Below are positions 1 to 8,815 of a stretch of 64,000 bases of DNA, piece after piece (within the stretch, counting starts at the first letter, position 1; the number at the start of each line of letters is the position of its first letter). Source of the stretch: Pirellulales bacterium (GTDB taxonomy: Bacteria > Planctomycetota > Planctomycetia > Pirellulales > Thermoguttaceae); assembly GCA_016931995.1 (NCBI GenBank), contig JAFGDS010000017.1:49668-113667 (forward strand), in the 5' to 3' direction. Both the position numbers and the translations under genes were made by a program. The notes under the pieces are model-generated. The model searched no databases, was not told the origin of the DNA, and was given only the letters and a program-made list of their open reading frames with translations.

Positions 1-2251
1 TCGCCCGACGCGCCATCAACATCATATTGTCGGGCGCCCTGCGGGTGAGCGATTCCAGCTTCGCGTAGGCTTCCTTCTCCGTGATGTTCCCCTGACGCAG
101 ATCCAGATCGACCAGCGCGTATTCAAGCTGGGGCCGCGCCTGCTCGGGCAGCGAGGCCGCGCCCTTTTTTAGCGTCTGTCTCGCCGCGTCCACCTCGCCT
201 CGGCTGAGCTGAAGCGTTGCCCGCAACTGGCAGACTCCCAAAGCGTCCTTCGACACCTTTTCGAATTGCCCCAGCGCGCGATCCGCGTCGGCCTTCCTCC
301 CAAGCTGTTCGTAGACGCCGACCAACCGCCGGCACAAATCCGGATCCTCGCCGTACGACTCCTCCGCCTTGCGGAGGATTGCGACCGCCGCATCGACGCC
401 TTGCTCGCGGCGACCTTCCTCGATGGCCCGAACGTATGCGTAGTCGGCCTCCAGCAACGGCAATCGCCAGGGGGTCACTAGCGGGCGATCCGGACGCGGT
501 TGCCTGGCGCGCTGTAGGGCCGCGAGAAACGGCCGCCAATCCCGCTGGCCCTGCGGACGCGACACCTGCTGTTGGAACTGCAGCGCGGCCGTGGAGAGCC
601 AGACGTCGGGGCCGTCGAAGGCCGAGTCTTTCGGCGCGGCCTCGAGCAGACGTTCAAAATGCGCCAAGGCGGCGGGGCCATCGCCGGCGTCCCGGCGGGC
701 ATTGGCCGCCGCCAGACGCAGACCACTCGAGGCCGGGTCGCGCGCCAGCGCTTCCTCGAAGGCCTCGGCCGCCTCCCTCGGCCGGCGCAACCCCGCGCGG
801 CATGCGCCCAGCCATCGCCATATCACCGCCTCTTCCGCCGGCGACGACCACCGGCAGGTTGTAAGCCCTTCCAGCAGCGACGCCGCCTCGGCAAGACGGT
901 TGGTCCCCATCAGCAGCCAGGCCCTCAGACGCGTATTTTCCTGCGCGAGCCCGATGCGAACGGTCGATTGTTGCTCCTTGGAATAAAAGCGAACCAGGCC
1001 GGTCACCGACTTCTCGAGCACGGCGATCGCCTTCTCGGCTTCGTCAAACCGTCCCAGCCGGAGAAGGTTCTCCGCCAGAACGTGGTTCAAGTCGTAGCGC
1101 AATTGCGTCTGCTGCGCGGCGCCGCCTTCCGGAATCGCGGCAAGGCCCTTGCGCCAGGCGGCCAACGCGCCGTCCGCGTCGCCCTGCGACAGCAGAGAAT
1201 GCCCCAGGCCGACGCAGGCCCGCGGATCGGACCGCTCCGACGCGTCCAGAACGTGCTGATAATGTCCCTGCGCCTCCTTGAACTTCGCCTTCGCGGCGTC
1301 CGGATCGGGCGGCGAGCCCGTCTCGCCCTGGGCCAGTCTGTTCCCCTCCGCCAAGGCGGCCCCGCCCGCCAGAAGCCGAGCCTCCGCGTCGTCCGGATCG
1401 CACTCCAATGCCTTGGCCAGATCGTCCTCGGCGCGGGGTAGCTTGTGCTGACGCCGATACGCGTAACGCGCCAACAGCGCCTTGGAATTCTTCGGATCCG
1501 ACCGGACCATCCCGTCCATGATGGCGTCCGCCTTCTCGCATCGCTTCTCGGGAGTCAGCGCCTTTTGGGTCTCGTCGAGCAGCCCCGGACGATTCCGGTG
1601 GATTTCCGCCAGAAGCCGGGCGAGTTGGATGTTGCCCGGCTGCAACCGAAGGGCGTCTTCCATCGCCCCGACGACGGTCTTGCCCTCGACCGTCTCGACC
1701 GACAGCGTGCCCGACTCGATCTGCCCAAACAGCGCCAACGCCCGAAGCCGCTTGGCGTCTTTGTCGTTCGGATCGAGTTTCAGGACGCGGTCGGCCTGTT
1801 GTTGGGCTTCGGTAAGCCGTCCCACGGCCAGCAGGACTTCGGCCAGTTGCCCGCGGATCGCCGCCTGCTCCTCGTCCGGCGCGACGCCCGCCACCTCGTA
1901 GAGAAGGATGATCGCTTCGTTAACACCATTCGCGTCGTGGGCGTCGAGCGTCGCGGTGGCAAACGCCCGGGCCATGGAGACCTTGGCCTCGACGTCGTCG
2001 GGGTGGACGCGGAGATACCGTTCCCACTGCCGGGCGGCCTCGCGGTGGTCGCCTTTCGCCTCGAACTCGCGGGCTTGCTCGCCATAGACGACCGCGATCC
2101 GCCTTATCTGCCGGCGGTGCCAAGCCCAGGCCGACGGCGCCAACACCGCCACCGCGACCAGCGTCACGACGAGAACGCGCACGTTCACCACGCGGTGGCG
2201 CAACCGCTCCCGTTTACCATCGGATCGTTGCGCGTTGGCCGGTTCCGACAT
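1..2251 (-). CDS. TPR-repeat membrane-anchored protein (C-terminus outside window)
   Basis: The frame is open from an ATG at 2251 to the window edge, giving at least 750 codons with no stop. After a basic N-terminus comes one hydrophobic segment (about residues 23-45), then long runs of helical repeats of the A..Y...G....A type, for example REAARQWERYLRVHPDD and GRLTEAQQQA, typical of tetratricopeptide repeats that scaffold protein complexes. It lies 50 bp downstream of the Wzc-like kinase and in the same orientation as the exosortase. TPR proteins are common companions of exosortase/EPS loci, so a role in the export or assembly machinery is inferred. The exact family cannot be named without the missing C-terminus. 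Confidence 0.85.
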   Translation of the reverse strand, partial: MSEPANAQRSDGKRERLRHRVVNVRVLVVTLVAVAVLAPSAWAWHRRQIRRIAVVYGEQAREFEAKGDHREAARQWERYLRVHPDDVEAKVSMARAFATATLDAHDANGVNEAIILLYEVAGVAPDEEQAAIRGQLAEVLLAVGRLTEAQQQADRVLKLDPNDKDAKRLRALALFGQIESGTLSVETVEGKTVVGAMEDALRLQPGNIQLARLLAEIHRNRPGLLDETQKALTPEKRCEKADAIMDGMVRSDPKNSKALLARYAYRRQHKLPRAEDDLAKALECDPDDAEARLLAGGAALAEGNRLAQGETGSPPDPDAAKAKFKEAQGHYQHVLDASERSDPRACVGLGHSLLSQGDADGALAAWRKGLAAIPEGGAAQQTQLRYDLNHVLAENLLRLGRFDEAEKAIAVLEKSVTGLVRFYSKEQQSTVRIGLAQENTRLRAWLLMGTNRLAEAASLLEGLTTCRWSSPAEEAVIWRWLGACRAGLRRPREAAEAFEEALARDPASSGLRLAAANARRDAGDGPAALAHFERLLEAAPKDSAFDGPDVWLSTAALQFQQQVSRPQGQRDWRPFLAALQRARQPRPDRPLVTPWRLPLLEADYAYVRAIEEGRREQGVDAAVAILRKAEESYGEDPDLCRRLVGVYEQLGRKADADRALGQFEKVSKDALGVCQLRATLQLSRGEVDAARQTLKKGAASLPEQARPQLEYALVDLDLRQGNITEKEAYAKLESLTRRAPDNMMLMARRA

Positions 2252-2301
2252 GAGATCGCTTCCTTCGTCCGCTGTGCGAGGTCAGATGGGCTCGACGCCT
2301 T

Positions 2302-4467
2302 TCAGTCGCGAGAGTAAGCGTAACTGCCGTAACGATACGCGTAACGGCTGGTGGGAACGGCGTTGAGCACGACGCCCACCATGGGCGTGCCCGCCGCGGT
2401 CAGGCGCGACTCGGTCCGCCGGATTTGGTCCACGCGGCTAACGTCGCGCATGGCGCAGATGATGGCCGCGTCCGCGGCCTTCGCCAAAACCAACGCTTCG
2501 CTGGCCGCGAGAATCGGCGGCGTGTCCACAATCACGTACCGATACCGCTGGCGGACGGCCTCGAAGAGCGGGTGGACCGCCCCGTTACCCAGCAGCTTGT
2601 GCGGGCTGCATTGCAGGCGGCCGGCCGGAAGCAAGTGCAGGTAGTTGCTCCAATCCGTCACCAGCGCCTCGTCGAGCGAACACTGCTTCGACAGCACGTC
2701 CGCCAGACCCGGCTCGAGCGGAATGTCCAGCTTCGCGTGGACGTCGGGCGATCGCATGTCGCCGTCGATCAGCAAGGTTGGCTGGCCGCACGCCCTGGCA
2801 ATGCTCACCGCCAACTGCACCGCCACGCTCGTCTTCCCCTCGCTATTGACCGAGCTCGTCACGGCCAACACCCGCAAGTCGCGCAGCGATTCGGACAACA
2901 CAAGATACGTCCGCAGACTGTCGATGCTCTCCTCGAACAGCGCGATACCCTGGCTGGTCCGGCCCGAGGCGGCGCCCTGGAACACGCCGGTTCGCATCGG
3001 CAGCCGGGCGATCTCGCCGATCACCGCCAGCCGCGACGCCTGCTCGAATTGCGCCGTGTCGCTCACGCGGCCAACCAGCCGCTCCCACACGACCGCCAAA
3101 ACGAACGGCAGGCAAAACATCGCCAACCCCACCAACGCCATCTTCGGAACGAGATGCGTCGGAAGCGGCGCGGCCGGCACCGCCGCCGGCCGGAAAAGGC
3201 TCACCTGCGCCGGCGCGTTCATTTCCGTCTGCATGCGCTCCAGGCGATCGGTGATCAGGTTGTACACCTTTTCCGCCCGCTCCAACTCCGTCCGCTCGAA
3301 TTCGAGGTCCACCGATCGCCCCGCCGCGGCCGTGCGATCCTGCTCCTTCACGGTGCACTTTTCCCGGAGCGACGTCTCCATCCGGACGTATTCCTTGATG
3401 TTCGCCCGAAGGGCCGTCAGCGCGTCCTTCCGCTCGTTGAGCATCGAGGCCTTGATGCTCGTCATCAGCTTTTGCGCGGCTTCGTTCCGCATCGCCGTCA
3501 GCGTCTTCTCGTCTTCCTCCACCTCGCGGCTAAGGTCCTGGTACTTCGGATCGTCCTTCCCCTTGGCCGTCTTCGTCTCGTATTCGCCCAGCCGCGCCCG
3601 CTTGGCCGACACCGTGGCGGCCAAGGTTTGAATCTCCGGGTTGTCGTCCACGGCCCTCTCGAGGAGCACCGCGGGCACGTCGATCTTCTCCGCCTTGATC
3701 TCCTCCTCCAGAACGCTCGCCTGCGCTTCGAGAAACATCCGCTCGACCTCGATGCCGGCCAGCTTGTTCTGGAGGTCGCCCAACGGATCGTTCTGGATGA
3801 CCTTCTTTTCCGACACGAAGGGATCGTCGCCCGTTAGGCTCTCGCAAAGTTCCCGATAACGGTCCCGCCTGGCCTCCAGGTTTTTGTATTCCGAACCCTG
3901 CTTCTCCTTGAGCATCTTCACGACCTGCTGTTGACGCAGGTTGTCGCGTTCCAAGTGGAGCGTCAAATACGCCTCCGTCACGGCGTTGACGATGTCGGCC
4001 GCGTTCTGCGGTCGTGGTCCCTTGAACGCCACGCGAAGGATCTCCGAATCGCCCATCGTCTCGACGAGCAGCGTCTCGCGGAGCTCCTGAAACGGATCGT
4101 CCGCCTCCGCGATCTCGGGAAGCTGCGCGATGCGGGGGTCGCTGATCACGGGACCCAGCACCATCGGACTGCGCAAGATCTGTTTCTGCGTCTCCACGTA
4201 GCGCCGCGATCCCTGGCGATCCGGAAAGGCCACGTACGGCTTGTCGTCCTCGACCTGCAGCCAGCAGGCCGCCTCGTACGTCGGCTCCGACAACACCAGA
4301 ACCGTCGATACGGCCGCCGCCGCCAGGATCAAACCAAGCGGCAATGCGACCTTCCACCACCTCCGCAGGGCATCCACGACGAACGACAGCGTGATCGACT
4401 GCTGCGGCTTCCCGTCCGGAAGGCGGCCTTGGATCTCAAACATCGGATTCAGTCTCTCGGCGGACAT
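2302..4467 (-). CDS. Wzz/Wzc-type polysaccharide biosynthesis tyrosine autokinase (BY-kinase)
   Basis: 721 residues. The N-terminal Wzz-like part has a first membrane segment at about 39-59, a long charged coiled-coil region (about 170-415) in the periplasm, and a second membrane segment at about 443-462. The cytoplasmic kinase follows: Walker A at 538-547 (SSVNSEGKTS), Walker A' at 565-573 (LLIDGDMRS), Walker B at about 643-652 (RYVIVDTPPI). The last 13 residues hold five tyrosines (709, 711, 713, 716, 718), the usual autophosphorylation cluster. Such proteins control chain length and export of exopolysaccharide. It sits between the exosortase and the TPR protein, all on the minus strand, probably one operon. 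Confidence 0.93.
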   Translation of the reverse strand: MSAERLNPMFEIQGRLPDGKPQQSITLSFVVDALRRWWKVALPLGLILAAAAVSTVLVLSEPTYEAACWLQVEDDKPYVAFPDRQGSRRYVETQKQILRSPMVLGPVISDPRIAQLPEIAEADDPFQELRETLLVETMGDSEILRVAFKGPRPQNAADIVNAVTEAYLTLHLERDNLRQQQVVKMLKEKQGSEYKNLEARRDRYRELCESLTGDDPFVSEKKVIQNDPLGDLQNKLAGIEVERMFLEAQASVLEEEIKAEKIDVPAVLLERAVDDNPEIQTLAATVSAKRARLGEYETKTAKGKDDPKYQDLSREVEEDEKTLTAMRNEAAQKLMTSIKASMLNERKDALTALRANIKEYVRMETSLREKCTVKEQDRTAAAGRSVDLEFERTELERAEKVYNLITDRLERMQTEMNAPAQVSLFRPAAVPAAPLPTHLVPKMALVGLAMFCLPFVLAVVWERLVGRVSDTAQFEQASRLAVIGEIARLPMRTGVFQGAASGRTSQGIALFEESIDSLRTYLVLSESLRDLRVLAVTSSVNSEGKTSVAVQLAVSIARACGQPTLLIDGDMRSPDVHAKLDIPLEPGLADVLSKQCSLDEALVTDWSNYLHLLPAGRLQCSPHKLLGNGAVHPLFEAVRQRYRYVIVDTPPILAASEALVLAKAADAAIICAMRDVSRVDQIRRTESRLTAAGTPMVGVVLNAVPTSRYAYRYGSYAYSRD

Positions 4468-4587
4468 GCCTCGTGGGCCTCATACTCTTCAAACCGAAGG
4501 TGCCGTGTCAAATCGGATCGCTCAATCCACAAACGGGGCACGCGCCAAATCGGCCGCGCCGCGCTACGCTTCCCCAACCTCGCGCCG

Positions 4588-5586
4588 TCAAACGCCCTCG
4601 CGACGCACCACCGCGCCAACGTCCCACTGCTCCACGTCCGGCGCCAGACGGCCCAAATACCACAACACCAAAAAGAACAACAACGCCGCGTACGGTATCA
4701 TCAGGTATCCCGCCACGTCGTGCGTGAACTGGTGCGCGGCCTCGCCGGACACCCACTGGTTCAAAAGCGCCGTGACGACGATCCGCGTCATGTTGGCCAC
4801 CAGCGCCACGGGAATCACGCTCAAAATCAAGATCGCCCGCTCCCACCAGGCCTTGCGGATCACGATCACGTACGCGAACGCGATCGCGATAACGCCCATG
4901 AATATCCGCAAGCCCGAGCACGCGTCGCTTACGTCCAGCGTTTCCGACCCGATCAAAATCGTGTTTCCCTCCACCAACGCCGGCTGGCCAAACGACTGAA
5001 GGACCCAACCGCTCATCTGCGTGACCGTCCGTTGCAGCCGCCAACTGAGCATGTATTCCGCCGAGTACGGAAGCGGCACCATGAAGATAAGGAACGCAAC
5101 CGCGGGCAAGGCCCAACGCATGACGCGCCACCCCCCCAACAGCCACAACACGCCGGCCAGCCACACGAGCATCGACCAACCGTCGACGGCGTCGACGTAG
5201 AACAACGCCCCGGCCGCCCGAAAAACAATGCTCAGAACCACCAGCACCAGCCCCCCCCAGGCGAATCCCTTCCCCCAGCCCGGAAACGTGGCGCGACGGA
5301 CCCAAAGTAAAATCGCCGCGAACGGCGCGACGAGGAATCCGTGCGAATAGTCCGGCTGGTTCTCCCAGGCCTGCACCAAAATCACGAGCGTCGGCCAGTA
5401 CGCCCAAGCGAATGCGACCGCCAATAGCGCGGCAATACCCGCCTTGACAAACCGGTTCGGCGCCGGGCCTGATGCCCCACCCCCTGACGATGCCGTCCCC
5501 GAACCCGTCGCGCCGCGGGCATCCTCTCGGTGGGGTTCGGCGCCACGGGGTGACGTTGCGGGCGTGTCCGGATGGTTCGCGCTCAT
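4588..5586 (-). CDS. Exosortase/archaeosortase family transpeptidase
   Basis: 332 residues with about eight hydrophobic segments after a proline- and glycine-rich N-terminus of about 45 residues. The family catalytic triad is visible: Cys223 in DACSGLR, Arg268 in NMTRIV and His289 in FTHDVAGY. Exosortases cleave PEP-CTERM sorting signals in the inner membrane and pass the protein to an anchor. Five candidate substrates with xPEP plus hydrophobic tail plus basic end occur in this window (genes ending or starting near 34.2, 36.3, 38.2, 52.7 and 56.3 kb). No EpsI domain follows the membrane region. No clear Shine-Dalgarno precedes the ATG. It is the first gene of the three-gene minus-strand operon. 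Confidence 0.93.
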   Translation of the reverse strand: MSANHPDTPATSPRGAEPHREDARGATGSGTASSGGGASGPAPNRFVKAGIAALLAVAFAWAYWPTLVILVQAWENQPDYSHGFLVAPFAAILLWVRRATFPGWGKGFAWGGLVLVVLSIVFRAAGALFYVDAVDGWSMLVWLAGVLWLLGGWRVMRWALPAVAFLIFMVPLPYSAEYMLSWRLQRTVTQMSGWVLQSFGQPALVEGNTILIGSETLDVSDACSGLRIFMGVIAIAFAYVIVIRKAWWERAILILSVIPVALVANMTRIVVTALLNQWVSGEAAHQFTHDVAGYLMIPYAALLFFLVLWYLGRLAPDVEQWDVGAVVRREGV

Positions 5587-6832
5587 CTGCGTTCAAAAAA
5601 AAGAGTACGTGGCCGTGTGAAGGTGGGGACCGGCGGGGCGCGACTGCCTAATTATTCGCGGTTTGGGCTTCGCAACATTCCGGAAGCACAAAAGCGTTCG
5701 GCTTCCCGTCGCCCGCCGATACTGCCGACCACCCCTGGAAGGAACCTCGCGCGCCGGGCGAAACGCAGGAAGCCCCGCCCACGGCACTCGGGCAAAAGAA
5801 AATGCGACTTAACACCATTAAGGCTCAGGGGACCCCGTTTGCCTTCCGGTCGGCACACCGCCGTCACGCGATCGTCCCAAAGGCTTGAACCGCGGAGCCC
5901 CCCATGCCGAACCACCTTCCTCGAGATAAGTGCCCTGGGAAAAGAAGGTGAAAGCAATTTTTCCACGTCAACAAAATAAGGCAACGCGGGTGGGCGCGCA
6001 CTCCGTGCTCTTGGGTTGCATGCATTTCCCTTCGCACGGCCCCCTGCCGTTGCTCTTGGTCAGTCGCGTTGGACGCGTTGTTGGCATCCATGCACCTGGC
6101 TAGAACCTGATCTAGGTCACCAAGCCTTGCCAATCGTTCGCCCGGTAGTCGCGTGGCTGGCGAGCTTCCGTTCCCTCGGAATGCTCGGCTTTGGGCCAAT
6201 TATCATGGTTTTCGACTGGGGCGATATCGAGCTGCCGCGCGGACGACCAGGGTCGCCAACCGCGACATCCCACATAGCTTGCCATCATACTTGCGGCCAT
6301 CGACGTGTCAACACCCCCCAAATGATTAGGGCGTTCGGCGACCGCGACCCCCCCTGCCAACCGTCGCCACCGGCGCAACGCAACGCCTCGCAACAAAATA
6401 GGATAGTGCCCGTCCTTCCATGCCACACTCAACATCCCCACACCCCACGTCGCAACCCGAACAATCCACAACCAACGCGAAACCTCCATTCGGGGGTATT
6501 GACACCTTGGTGTCGCGTGGCCACGCTAAAATAAAGGTCGCCCATCGTTCGCGAATCGTTTCGTTTCTCACAACTCGCCGAGCGGTGCGCTAATACTCCC
6601 ATGGGCGTTCGCGCTGGCGGCTCGTTGTCCGACCACCGCGACGCTTTGAGGTAATCGTAGACGGCAAGGCCAGCGGTGTCCAAGCGCGCCGGAACCGCGG
6701 GCCTTGTCCCGCCGCGTTCGCGGCGTACAATTTCCCGCAAACGAGTCACTCCGAAACCACGCGTTGATTTGCTCACCGGTGAAAGAGCCCCATCGTCAAG
6801 TTGAACGCTTCGCCGACGCCGACAGCCCCTCG
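5587..6832. other. Long intergenic region (1.25 kb) without supportable gene
   Basis: It separates the divergent exosortase operon (minus) and sigma factor (plus). Open frames on both strands (for example minus 6112-6489 and plus 6016-6534) have no ribosome site, no recognisable domain and a low-complexity composition, so none is called. It holds a 14-bp palindrome, GACACCTTGGTGTC, at 6501-6514, overlapping a TTGACA hexamer (6499-6504). No well-spaced -10 follows, so it is only a weak regulatory candidate. The stretch is more AT-rich than its neighbours in places and is long enough to hide an RNA gene. Confidence 0.4.
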
Positions 6833-7432
6833 ATGAACAAGGCGCGCGGCCAGCAGGATGTCACGGCGCCCTCGCGAGCTCAAGAGGACCGCCGCTTGAT
6901 CGACCGCTGCCTGCGGGGCGAAGAGACGGCCTGGGAGAAGCTCTATTACCGATGCCATCCCGGACTGATCCGCGCGGTCCGATACCTGCTCGGCGTCACG
7001 GAGATTCGCGACCCTAACCTCGTCGAAGAGATCGCCGCCCGAGTCTGGTATCTGCTCCTGCGCGACGACGCCAGGCTCCTGTCCCGATTTGACCCCGAAC
7101 GCGACTGCCGCCTGCAGGCGTTCCTCGTCGGGTTCGCGCGGAACGAAATCCTGCAATATCTCCGGGCGGAACGCCGGCGCCGGTCGCACGAAGCCACCGG
7201 CGGCCGCCTGCTCCTGGCCGGCCAGCGGTCTTCCCAAACGCCGGTCGATTCCCTTCTGGACGAGTTCGCCTCCACGCTCAGCCAGCGCGAGCAAGAATTC
7301 CTTGCGCAGTACCTGCTGTCGCCGCCGGAGGAAGAATCCGCGCCGCCCGACCAGGACCTCTCGCCCACCAACGTCTGGCAGCGCCGCCATCGCCTCCGCT
7401 TCAAGCTCAAAGCGTTCATGCGCGGCGGGTAA
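6833..7432 (+). CDS. RNA polymerase sigma-70-like factor (ECF size)
   Basis: 199 residues from the ATG at 6833. An in-frame upstream extension is rejected because its composition does not fit a protein. Residues about 18-110 match sigma region 2 (RLIDRCLRGEETAWEKLYY, then a segment ending FARNEILQYLRAERRRR). The C-terminal part LSQREQEFLAQYLL ... TNVWQRRHRLRFKLK reads as a region 4 helix-turn-helix. There is no anti-sigma factor gene next to it and no clear Shine-Dalgarno. Planctomycetes carry very many such factors and the target regulon cannot be read from here. It ends 31 bp before a repeat hairpin that separates it from a convergent gene. Confidence 0.8.
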   Translation: MNKARGQQDVTAPSRAQEDRRLIDRCLRGEETAWEKLYYRCHPGLIRAVRYLLGVTEIRDPNLVEEIAARVWYLLLRDDARLLSRFDPERDCRLQAFLVGFARNEILQYLRAERRRRSHEATGGRLLLAGQRSSQTPVDSLLDEFASTLSQREQEFLAQYLLSPPEEESAPPDQDLSPTNVWQRRHRLRFKLKAFMRGG

Positions 7433-7463
7433 CGGGCGAAGACGTCGGTGTCCGGCCGTCCCC

Positions 7464-7535
7464 GTCATGCTGGGCGGAGCGAAGCATCGCAACGGGTTTG
7501 GCGTTTGCCAGATCCTTCGCTCCGCTCAGGATGAC
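7464..7535. repeat. Inverted repeat, GTCATCCTGAGCGAAGCGA family (family B), terminator-like
   Basis: Two 25-bp arms (7464-7488 and 7511-7535) match in inverted orientation at 22 of 25 positions with a 22-bp loop. It fills the gap between two convergent genes ending at 7432 (+) and 7554 (-), so it could act as a bidirectional terminator. The same unit recurs near 30.2, 53.5, 55.0 and 55.2 kb. Confidence 0.85.
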
Positions 7536-7553
7536 TTTCCCTAGCGCGCTGTC

Positions 7554-8204
7554 CTACCGCGTGAACATGTCCAACATGGACTGCGCGACCCGTTGCGGAT
7601 CGCGCACAACCGCGGCGCCCAAAAGAACCAGCAGGACCACGCCCGCGCTCAACAGGCTCAGACAGGCCACGTTGCGCGCCGCGGTGAAACCGCCGAGGGC
7701 CTCCGCCAGAGCCAGCTCGAGCTTGCGCCAGCCGACGTAGTCCTGCCGCGGGCCGCTGGAGGCCAGCGTGACGTTGCGCAGCGAGGGCACGGCCTCGACG
7801 TGCAGATGGACGCCCAAGTTGGGCAACGACAGGCTGTCGCCGGCCCAACGGCCCTCCCCATCCAGCTTCTCGACGAGTTCGGCCAGGATGGGCCGCAGCT
7901 CGTCGACCGAGACGTTGTACACCACGAGCCGCGGCCGCAACGTCAGAAGCACAAACGTGACGCACAGCCCATAAAGCGCCACGAGAAATGCCCAAACCCC
8001 CACACCGAACCGGATGGCCGCCGTCTCGGGAAAGAACAGTTCGATCGGTCCGACGAACACCAACCCGGCCACCGCCAAGCTCAGCGCCGCCGCGTCGCGC
8101 GCGCCGGAAACCACCAGCGGCCGCCGCCCCAGGTTCACCAACCCCAGCAACACCAAATACACGGCCACCGGCCCGATCGCCAAACACAGCCGGAAAGGAT
8201 CCAT
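7554..8204 (-). CDS. Four-helix membrane protein of unknown function
   Basis: 216 residues. Hydrophobic segments at about 6-25, 40-58, 66-88 and 180-200 enclose a soluble domain of about 90 residues between the third and fourth helix (RPRLVVYNVSVDELRPILAE ...). I do not recognise a family with confidence. The start is ATG at 8204 with AGAGG upstream. It is co-directional with the next membrane protein (8258-8707) and the M28 peptidase, with short gaps, so a three-gene operon is likely. Confidence 0.75.
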   Translation of the reverse strand: MDPFRLCLAIGPVAVYLVLLGLVNLGRRPLVVSGARDAAALSLAVAGLVFVGPIELFFPETAAIRFGVGVWAFLVALYGLCVTFVLLTLRPRLVVYNVSVDELRPILAELVEKLDGEGRWAGDSLSLPNLGVHLHVEAVPSLRNVTLASSGPRQDYVGWRKLELALAEALGGFTAARNVACLSLLSAGVVLLVLLGAAVVRDPQRVAQSMLDMFTR

Positions 8205-8257
8205 CGGGGCCTCTCACAACAAGAGTCTTATCCAAAACGTCCGCCGGTCGCGCGGGG

Positions 8258-8707
8258 TCAATGGGGCGATTGATCCTTGTCGCCGGTCGGCTCGGCCCCG
8301 GCTTGCCCGTTGCCGCCCAGACCGCTCAGCCGCCGGACCTCGCGTTCCAGCTTCGCCTGCTCCACGGCGCACCGGCTGGCCAGCCGCTCGTAATGGTGCC
8401 GCGAAACCACAAGGTCGCCCAGGGCCAACAGCCCCAGCCAAACCACCAGAAGGAGCATGGCCAATCCCAGGACGAGCCGCATCCGCGGCACGGGAATATG
8501 CGGGCCGGCCAGCATGCCCACCGCCAACAGCGCCAGCATCGCGCTGCACTGCACGCGACGCCGGCATTGCCCCCAGTAAAACCGCGTCTCCTCCGGCGGA
8601 AGCTCCTGCCGCCGAACGCCCCGCCACACCCGAACGTGCCAGACCGCCATGCCCGCCGCCGCGAACAGCACGAAGATCGGAAATACCCACTGCCCTGCGC
8701 CGCTCAC
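8258..8707 (-). CDS. Small membrane protein of unknown function (GTG start)
   Basis: 149 residues. The start is GTG at 8707, chosen because GGAAGGA lies just upstream. Hydrophobic stretches at about 8-24, 54-70 and 76-97 are followed by a charged helical tail (about 105-130) and a glycine/proline-rich end. No known domain is recognised. Its neighbours, a membrane protein downstream and an M28 peptidase upstream, do not reveal its job. Confidence 0.65.
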   Translation of the reverse strand: MSGAGQWVFPIFVLFAAAGMAVWHVRVWRGVRRQELPPEETRFYWGQCRRRVQCSAMLALLAVGMLAGPHIPVPRMRLVLGLAMLLLVVWLGLLALGDLVVSRHHYERLASRCAVEQAKLEREVRRLSGLGGNGQAGAEPTGDKDQSPH

Positions 8708-8752
8708 AAGTCGTCCTTCCTGTATTCAATGGGCGTGCGCCACGCGGGGCGC

Positions 8753-8775
8753 CACTGCTGGCTTGTCCAGCAGTG
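8753..8775. repeat. Hairpin with perfect 9-bp stem (variant of GTGCCACTGGC family)
   Basis: CACTGCTGG (8753-8761) and CCAGCAGTG (8767-8775) pair perfectly around a 5-nt loop. It lies in the 108-bp gap between the M28 peptidase and the small membrane protein. It resembles family A repeats but has an extra CTG, so it may be a separate sub-family. Confidence 0.7.
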
Positions 8776-8815
8776 CTGTCGCGGACCCGAATGACGCCGG
8801 CCCATGGACCAACCC

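Noticed and set aside
6112..6489. Open frames in the 5.6-6.8 kb gap taken as small genes
   Set aside because: No Shine-Dalgarno, no hydrophobic or domain pattern, and overlapping frames on both strands of similar quality.
6499..6532. TTGACA (6499-6504) with TAAAAT (6527-6532) as a promoter for the sigma factor
   Set aside because: The spacer is 22 bp, too long for a sigma-70 promoter, and it is 300 bp from the start codon.
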